From positions 109,109 through 173,108 of the forward strand of contig LSRX01000829.1 in NCBI GenBank assembly GCA_001939145.1: a stretch of DNA of 64,000 nucleotides, read 5' to 3'. Under the pieces are notes generated by a model. It was not told the origin of the DNA and searched no databases. It saw nothing but the letters and a program-made list of their open reading frames with translations. Shown here one piece after another: positions 59,101-64,000 of the stretch. Both the position numbers and the translations under genes were made by a program. This stretch comes from Symbiodinium microadriaticum (lineage: Eukaryota; Sar; Dinophyceae; Suessiales; Symbiodiniaceae). Every line of letters starts with the position of its first letter. Positions within the stretch are counted from its first letter, which is position 1.

Positions 59101-59753
59101 GCGACTTCGGGCTGGCACCCAGCAGGAAAGTTGCGCAGTTCTTATTTTGCCAAGGCCTCTGGATATTTCATTCTCATCCATCCGGAGAGCATGCCCCCAT
59201 AGCTCCCACCGAAGACAACGACAGGCGCGCGCTGCACATGCTGCTGCCGCAGCTGTGACATGATAGCTGCATAGTCTTCCAATGCTTGTGCTGTTGTGCA
59301 GTATGATACGCATCTCGGGCAGCTGTCGCCTTTGAATATCGGGTGCGAATCAGGTTCGCATCGGTGTTCTGCGAAAACGAGTAGAGCGCCCATCGTTTCG
59401 CCCAGCTCCCACATCAAACCGGTGTTGTTGACGTACTCGCCGACCGGTGACTCATTCCCTGTGTAAAAGAAAATAGGTCCAGGAGACGTGGACGAGACAT
59501 TGAAGCCACTCTGCAGTGCTGGTCTCCACCACTTGTCGAACACACAATATCGCTGCGGAAACGTGCCAGAAAAAGTCCCAAAATGATCAACTTTCTGCTG
59601 GAAATCATGCCAAGTGCAGTTTAGGGTTGATGGCCTGGCAGACTCTCTTTCTTGCTGCCAGACCCCGAAGCTTTTGAGTGGAACCAGAGGAGTGGTATGT
59701 ATGCATGCAGCTTGCCGAAGAAGGGGCACGATGAGGCTTGCCAAAAGCCACAT
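56148..59753 (-). CDS. S28 serine carboxypeptidase (lysosomal Pro-Xaa carboxypeptidase/DPP7 family), 4 exons
   Basis: Secreted or lysosomal protease of family S28, which cleaves near proline. Exons 59753-59157, 57868-57007, 56912-56784 and 56500-56148 keep phase and give 646 residues. A signal peptide (MWLLASLIVPLLRQAAC) is followed by QKVDHFGTFSGTFPQRY and FFYTGNESPVGEY. The nucleophile motif GGSYGG is at 182-187 (Ser184), next to MRMKYPE|VVDGAIAASAPI across the first joint. SNGALDPWSG carries Asp565 and GAHHLDLMF carries the catalytic His (603/604). Introns are GC-AG (1,288 bp), GC-AG (94 bp) and GT-AG (283 bp). Around residues 455-485 there is a Cys/Pro-rich insert (ACSACPPCPSCPSCP) that makes the protein longer than the usual 480-520 residues. 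The first intron contains a separate ORF. Confidence 0.95.
58060..58895. repeat. Short repeats flanking the intronic ORF
   Basis: The sequence CCATTCCCCAGGTAGACGCT, continuing CAACTTCACAAG, occurs in variant form near 58068 and 58143, and again near 58833 and 58866. The two pairs lie either side of the ORF at 58279-58770, inside the peptidase's first intron. They could be remnants of the ends of an inserted segment. Confidence 0.6.
58279..58770 (-). CDS. Small Cys-rich ORF nested in the S28 peptidase intron
   Basis: A 163-codon ATG-to-stop frame on the same strand as its host gene. It begins MLFKSTVPTSEMDYETEEG and has CPACKK, a CGCCG turn, then CRKC followed by the basic run GKKRKAK. This spacing suggests a zinc-binding and nucleic-acid-binding character. 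The remainder is Pro/Ala/Ser-rich and disordered. CCAG directly precedes the ATG and could act as a splice or trans-splice acceptor. No homologous family is recognised. It could be an independent gene, a retrocopy, or an alternative exon of the peptidase (it keeps the sense strand). Confidence 0.5.
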   Translation of the reverse strand: MLFKSTVPTSEMDYETEEGQMLLSRPSGFQRKPEKMACPACKKQTLTSLRGCGCCGVQIPIIPTRVRHSKQVPGKVALGDVAAAIAEIPPSSQSFSVQGPSGRATSCRKCINARGKKRKAKPSASAVAVKAAPPPPEQAQDSRNTAEGSSSLVREVIFQQDLH

Positions 59754-59873
59754 GCTTCCGCGGCCGATGTGCTCCCCCGACTAGGCTTGAGCCGCTGCTA
59801 GGACATCTGCCAGCTTGCGCTCTCTCAGAGGCCCCAGACTCCTGAAGTCCTAGAGGATCCCTCATGGCCCCGG
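59754..59873. promoter_or_regulatory. 120-bp divergent interval, coding-strand switch
   Basis: It separates the S28 ATG (minus, 59753) from an ATG on the plus strand (59874). Everything recognised from 7.75 kb to here is on the minus strand. No TATA-like or TTTT-box element stands out. The position makes it the best candidate in the window for a bidirectional transcription start region. Confidence 0.4.
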
Positions 59874-60220
59874 ATGGCCCCGCTCCGAGCAGGTGCCTTT
59901 AGCTTGGCCAGGCCGCTGCTGGGCATCTTTGTGCTGGTGATGGGAGCGGGAGATGTCGCTGGGCTCGACCTCAGCGCGACGCGACGAAAGGATTGGGTGA
60001 AGGTGAGCGAAGGCTCACCTCTCTCTATCTCCCTCTCTCTCTCTGTCTCTTCTTCTCTGAGCGTTCTTTTGACCCTGAAGACACACACACAGACACGCAC
60101 TCAGCTCTCGACGGGCTAGGAGAAAGCGTGCTTCGGCAGCTTGCTCCCTCCGCCTGCATGGGTGTCGGTACCGCCGCGTTGGGCTGGGTCGCCTGGACAG
60201 GGAGACAGTTACTCATGATC
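59874..60220 (+). CDS. Start of a plus-strand gene, putative secreted protein
   Basis: An ATG at 59874 opens MAPLRAGAFSLARPLLGIF, a clear signal-peptide or signal-anchor stretch. It continues to LSATRRKDWVK, where a GT donor (AAG|GTGAGCG) ends the exon at 60002. An in-phase candidate second exon runs from 60120, after GGGCTAG, for about 93 bases (EKACFGSLLPPPAWVSVPP). The 117-bp intron carries CT and CA microsatellites. Downstream exons were not identified and the product is unknown. Confidence 0.48.
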
Positions 60221-60960
60221 TCCAGTGACTCCAATGTATGCAGGACTGGGTCTGCAGACATCGTAGACGTCGAAAAGAGCCGCAGCGGCATCTACCTGCC
60301 CGGCTGTTGGCGCTTGCACAACTCCGCGTTTTGTGTTGGCTTCGCTTACCAGGTGGCACATCAGACCGACGCCAAGCATGTCAACCTTCTGTTGACCGTC
60401 TCAAGTCCGACAGCCTTTAGCCACACAACATTGGCTTATTCCCTGCTTGGGTCTGAAGCATCATGGCAGTCGTCTGAGTGTCTACCAGAGCTGGCGCTGC
60501 TCGCGAAGTTCGAAGTCTCCCCTTCTGCTTTGTCAGGCCTTCTGCTGCAGCCTGCTTCTCGCTTCAGCCAAGAGTTGTGGAAAGCTCGCCGCCTGTGGCA
60601 CCTCAGTGTACGACATCAAGCAAAGCTCCTCCGGATTGCCCAAACACTCCGGGCGTTGGGCCGCTATTTGGGTGGGCGGATGCGGAGCCTGACCTTTTGC
60701 CTGCCAGAGTCAGCAACGGCTTCCTTGCTAAAACCAGAAAGGGCGGGCATCCAAAACTGCATCACCACATCAAGCCAAACCGCTCGCCTTGTGCGGCCGC
60801 TTCTGCCGTAGGAGTCGCTTGGCTTACTTCCCCCAATAAGCCAGAAATTAAAAGGTTAAACTTTCAGATTACTACTGAAGCAAAAGAGCCCAACAAGTTT
60901 GAAGGTTGGGTATTGGAGAACTAAGTTAGACTTGTAACATGGTACAACATGACAAAACAA
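60221..60960. other. Possible continuation of the plus-strand gene
   Basis: A plus-strand frame (60221-60420) contains DVEKSRSGIYLPGCWRLHNS and AFCVGFAYQVAHQTDAKHVN, which could be an exon. No joint to the first exons was established. Nothing else is supported. Confidence 0.28.
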
Positions 60961-60964
60961 CGCA

Positions 60965-61270
60965 AGTCCGCTGCTGCCTCGGGGTCCCATTCATGTCTGG
61001 TATACCCAGCAGGCATGCCTTCGGTCGATCAGGCGAGCATGAGAATGAGATTCCAGTCAACGAGCTTGCGCCAAGCTGCACTTAAGTGGGCTCACGCTCC
61101 CAATGCGCGGAGGCAGAGATGACGAACTGCCTTGGCCCGAAGAGTTAAGAAGTGTGCTGCACGCAAAGACAAAGACATGAAGCATTGGTGCAAGCATTCG
61201 GTGCTCAGAGGTGTCCGAGGCTGGGACTCGCCAGGATGTTTGGAGCGAACCAGCCATCCTGGTGAAGAGC
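60965..61270. repeat. Diverged duplicated segment, copy 1
   Basis: It matches 62290-62600 in the same order and orientation: GCCTCGGGGTCCCATTCATG, then GAGATTCCAGTCAACGAGCT, then GGGCTCACGCTCCCAATGCG, then AGGCTGGGACTCGCCAGGAT, with roughly 75-85% identity by eye. Both copies encode, on the minus strand, the peptide LPPRIGSVSPLKC. Nothing shows that it is translated. Confidence 0.75.
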
Positions 61271-62289
61271 GATCTGTCGTGAACCGTTCGAGGCCGTGAC
61301 AGAGAGCTCAGGCTGCAACCGACGGCTCCTTGGAATAAGGCAGCGCCTGGGAAGGTCCAAAAAGGAACAAAGAAAGGGGTGTGGGGTTAGATTCAGCCCG
61401 CCTGGCTCTCCATGGGCACCGGCTCTACCACCATGGTATCTGAAGAGGTCAAGCAAGCGGCTTCCGAATTGCCGATGGATTGGAGATTATCAGCACCCGC
61501 CAAGCCTCTACTGTCACTCATGGAGCCTGGGAATCTGAAGCTACCAACCTCCGATGTTGAAGCCTGAATCTGAATCATCCACGCCAACGAATTATTTTCT
61601 GACTTGCGAACCTCCCTTGCTAATGCTCCGTCTCCCCTATACTGCAGCTTATGTGGTACGAGTTGGGTAGTTCTCTCAAAGGTAGCGGTCAAGGACTGAC
61701 ACTTTGCGCTGTCCTCTTTTGCACAGTCCCCTCCTGGTGACCACGACACGCATCTCGAAAGGCTGCCCTGAAGCAGCGATCGCGGCGCCTTGACGGGAAA
61801 AACGACCAAGGCTTAAGCGTTGCGCAAGCTGCGCTTAGCAGATCACTGTAGGCTCCAAATCACACAGCATTTTCGATAGCAGTGAAGCCTGCAACAGTGC
61901 CTTCTAGGAATTCCGGAATAGCCGAACGAACTCTCGACATGCCAAGCTAGATGGTCAACTCCCAAATGATTGTGCTCCATGGCGTTCAACAATGCAGATT
62001 GCTTCCAGTTTCCGAAACCTGCTCGCGAGGCTAGCGGCTACTTGTAGCAGTCTTAGAAAGCCTCCGTGCTGACTCCGAATGCAGCAGCAAACATATCTAA
62101 TCACAGTCGGACAGTCGGACCAGGTCTTAAATGGTCTTAAGCCGGAACGTTTTGCAAAGGTGGCTAGATGATTAGCACCGTGGGCTCCAACAGCCTTCGA
62201 AAGACCTGCTGAAAAGGAAGAGCATGCCCTTTGTTCGCTACGTACTCCGGCGGAACGTGGCTTGGAAACGACGCCTCAATGCCATGTTG
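61271..62289. other. No gene recognised
   Basis: The spacer between the two duplicated segments. Frames on both strands lack motifs. Confidence 0.35.
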
Positions 62290-62600
62290 CTGTGCGCCTC
62301 GGGCACCCATTCACGTCTCGTACATCCCGCAGGCAAGCCTGGACATTGATCGAATCTATCGCAAGCATGAGATGCATTGAGATTCCAGTCATCGAGCTGC
62401 TGCCAAGGTGCACTTCAGCGGGCTCACGCTCCCGATGCGTGGAGGCAGAGGTGAATCACCTGGGCCAGGAGAAGTGTGCTGCCAAACTGTCCAACGAAGA
62501 CACCGCACGTTTGGGATGCCTGCTGAAAAAGTGTCTAGGGCTGGGGCTGGGACTAGCAGGGATGCTTTGAGCGAGCCAACCGTCCTGATGTCTTGGTCGA
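62290..62600. repeat. Diverged duplicated segment, copy 2
   Basis: Counterpart of 60965-61270, about 1.32 kb downstream in direct orientation, with the same block order and scattered substitutions and short indels. Confidence 0.75.
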
Positions 62601-64000
62601 TGCACACGCGATGACTCGGATTCTGGCCACCTGGGGGTGGGAGGCTTCGGGACCAGGGAGGGTCTTGCGCGATTGTCCTGGCTGGCTGTAGGCAGTGGCA
62701 AGTCTGTCACGGTACCTCGGAGAGCCAGCGGTGCGCTGCAGTACCCCAATCTGGAAACCTGAACTTCCAAACCGAGAGCCCTGCATGGTGACCAGGAAAT
62801 GGATCTCACATGGCTGCCCTGGAAAGGGGACTCAGGGCGACAAGCGCGTCAGCAGATGTCAGCAGTCTCCGTCTCTGTCAAGATCGTGTTATTTTGGGCT
62901 CGATTGTGTGCTCTTTCTGCCGTCAGCCAGTCTTAGGCGATGCTTCTCCTTCCTGCATTGCGGGCTGCGGGCCTTACGTCTTGCCGTTGCCGGCTTCGGG
63001 CATTTCGAGCAAGCTGTGCGCATGGAGCTTTGCAAGATGGTGAGGCTGCCCGGGCTTTCTCCCTGGTGCGTGCATCGCGCAAGAAGTGCGAACCAAGCGC
63101 AACCATCGCCCTTCTGTAATTTGCTTTCCTCGGTCCATTCACCCACCGTTCGACCAGGCCCGCGCAAAGCCCAGACGACGGAAGACCTGTGTATCTGTAC
63201 AGCCCAGCTGCTCTGGCTTCAACCCAGAACCCTTAATACACCTACGGATATTGTGGAGGTAGTGAATGTAGTGTACATAATATACATATATAGCATATCG
63301 TGTCTCCGAGACATTACGATTCCGGTTACTTGTGCAGTGCATGTTCAAAGGAGGGCCTCGAGCGATCGGCCAGTGACAGAACCCCTCCAACTCGTGCATC
63401 CACGCTCCGCGAAGTACTTGGAAATGTGACTGCACATGCTGTCTCAGATCTTCTGACAAGTGTGCGTGGCACAAATTTCGTGCGGAGCTAGAGGCAGGAC
63501 CAGAACATCAAGAGCGATTGTCTACATGTCGGAAAACAATTTGACAATAATCCCTAGCGGTCGAGCAGCTTGCCTCGACTTGACCAGTGCGAGCTGTGTC
63601 GAAGCGCCTCGCGAAGGATCCTCAATGAAATCTGGGCGAGGACACTCCTTCCACTCTCCGAGGCAGGGGTGTAACCACGACAACAGGACAGCATGGTAAC
63701 CATAACAGATTTTGTCGGTAACCATGATAGCGAAATCTTTTCAGTAGCAATAGCAGTGTTACCAATTGTCTGTTATGGTTATAATCTGGTCTCACTCTCC
63801 CGCCCCGTCAGGAAGCCAACCCTGTCTTGAGGCTTAAGGACCAGCCTGTCTGGCGCAAAGGCCTGGTGGAGGCCTCCTGAGCGCTTTGCAATGACTGCAA
63901 ACACGCCACCAAGTTGCAACGACTTCGGCCTGTGCGGTCGGGACTGGCGCACCCTGTGCTGCCCATGATGCCATCAATGAGGTCGCCTCAGCTGCAATCA
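62601..64000. other. No gene recognised; small inverted repeat near the end
   Basis: A plus-strand frame 62695-63429 is open for 244 codons but shows no domain. A TA/GTA-rich stretch lies at 63255-63300. GGTAACCATAACAGA (63695-63709) is nearly the reverse complement of TCTGTTATGGTTATA (63769-63783), making a small foldback with a 59-bp loop. Confidence 0.4.

Noticed and set aside
59993-60811. A 272-codon plus-strand ORF as a single protein
   Set aside because: It starts within a CT/CA-rich intron after a good GT donor. Part of it may be exon, but not as one frame.
62695-63429. A 244-codon plus-strand ORF as a gene
   Set aside because: No motif, no helical or signal pattern, and no neighbouring exon evidence. 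It is compatible with chance in this composition.

Overview
The window looks like nuclear DNA from a dinoflagellate, most likely a Symbiodinium-like alga. The support is indirect. Genes are split into many short exons by small introns. In every gene I could join exactly, most introns start with GC rather than GT, end in AG, and are usually followed by G. Nearly all recognisable genes lie on one strand. A degenerate TTTAGGG-like (plant-type telomere) tract is present. Several proteins are bacterial-type families (YdcZ/DMT transporter, galactokinase-like GHMP kinase, plastid-type ABC1 kinase). No rRNA, tRNA, CRISPR array or complete transposon was recognised.

Layout. About 1-7.7 kb holds no gene I can name: a telomere-like tract near 1.8 kb and a frame-broken Cys-rich stretch at 3.1-5.3 kb. 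From 7.75 to 59.75 kb every recognised gene is on the minus strand: HIS6/HisA (histidine biosynthesis) with a DGAT2-like acyltransferase inside its one long intron; an ASCC1-like KH/2H-phosphoesterase gene whose last exon appears to overlap the HIS6 start; an unidentified helical, ARM-like gene; a galactokinase-like GHMP kinase; an ABC1/UbiB kinase; a MORN-repeat protein; a SMARCAL1/ZRANB3-type helicase whose intron carries a perfect 344-bp palindrome and long trinucleotide repeats; an unidentified gene; a duplicated YdcZ/DMT transporter; further unidentified exon-bearing regions; and a lysosomal-type S28 serine carboxypeptidase with a small Cys-rich ORF in its first intron. At about 59.8 kb the coding strand switches: a gene for a putative secreted protein starts on the plus strand 120 bp from the carboxypeptidase start. 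The last 3 kb carries a diverged duplicated segment and no named gene.

Four multi-exon models were worked out by hand. HIS6 (16-17 exons, 262 codons), S28 carboxypeptidase (4 exons, 646 codons) and the YdcZ transporter (5 exons, 331 codons) close in frame from ATG to stop; the GHMP kinase is partial. The genes do not form one pathway. The shared theme is architecture: one-directional, tightly packed genes, two same-strand nested ORFs, very small exons, and several dispersed repeat families sitting in introns or between genes. Three single N bases each sit in or beside repeats and probably mark assembly joins.
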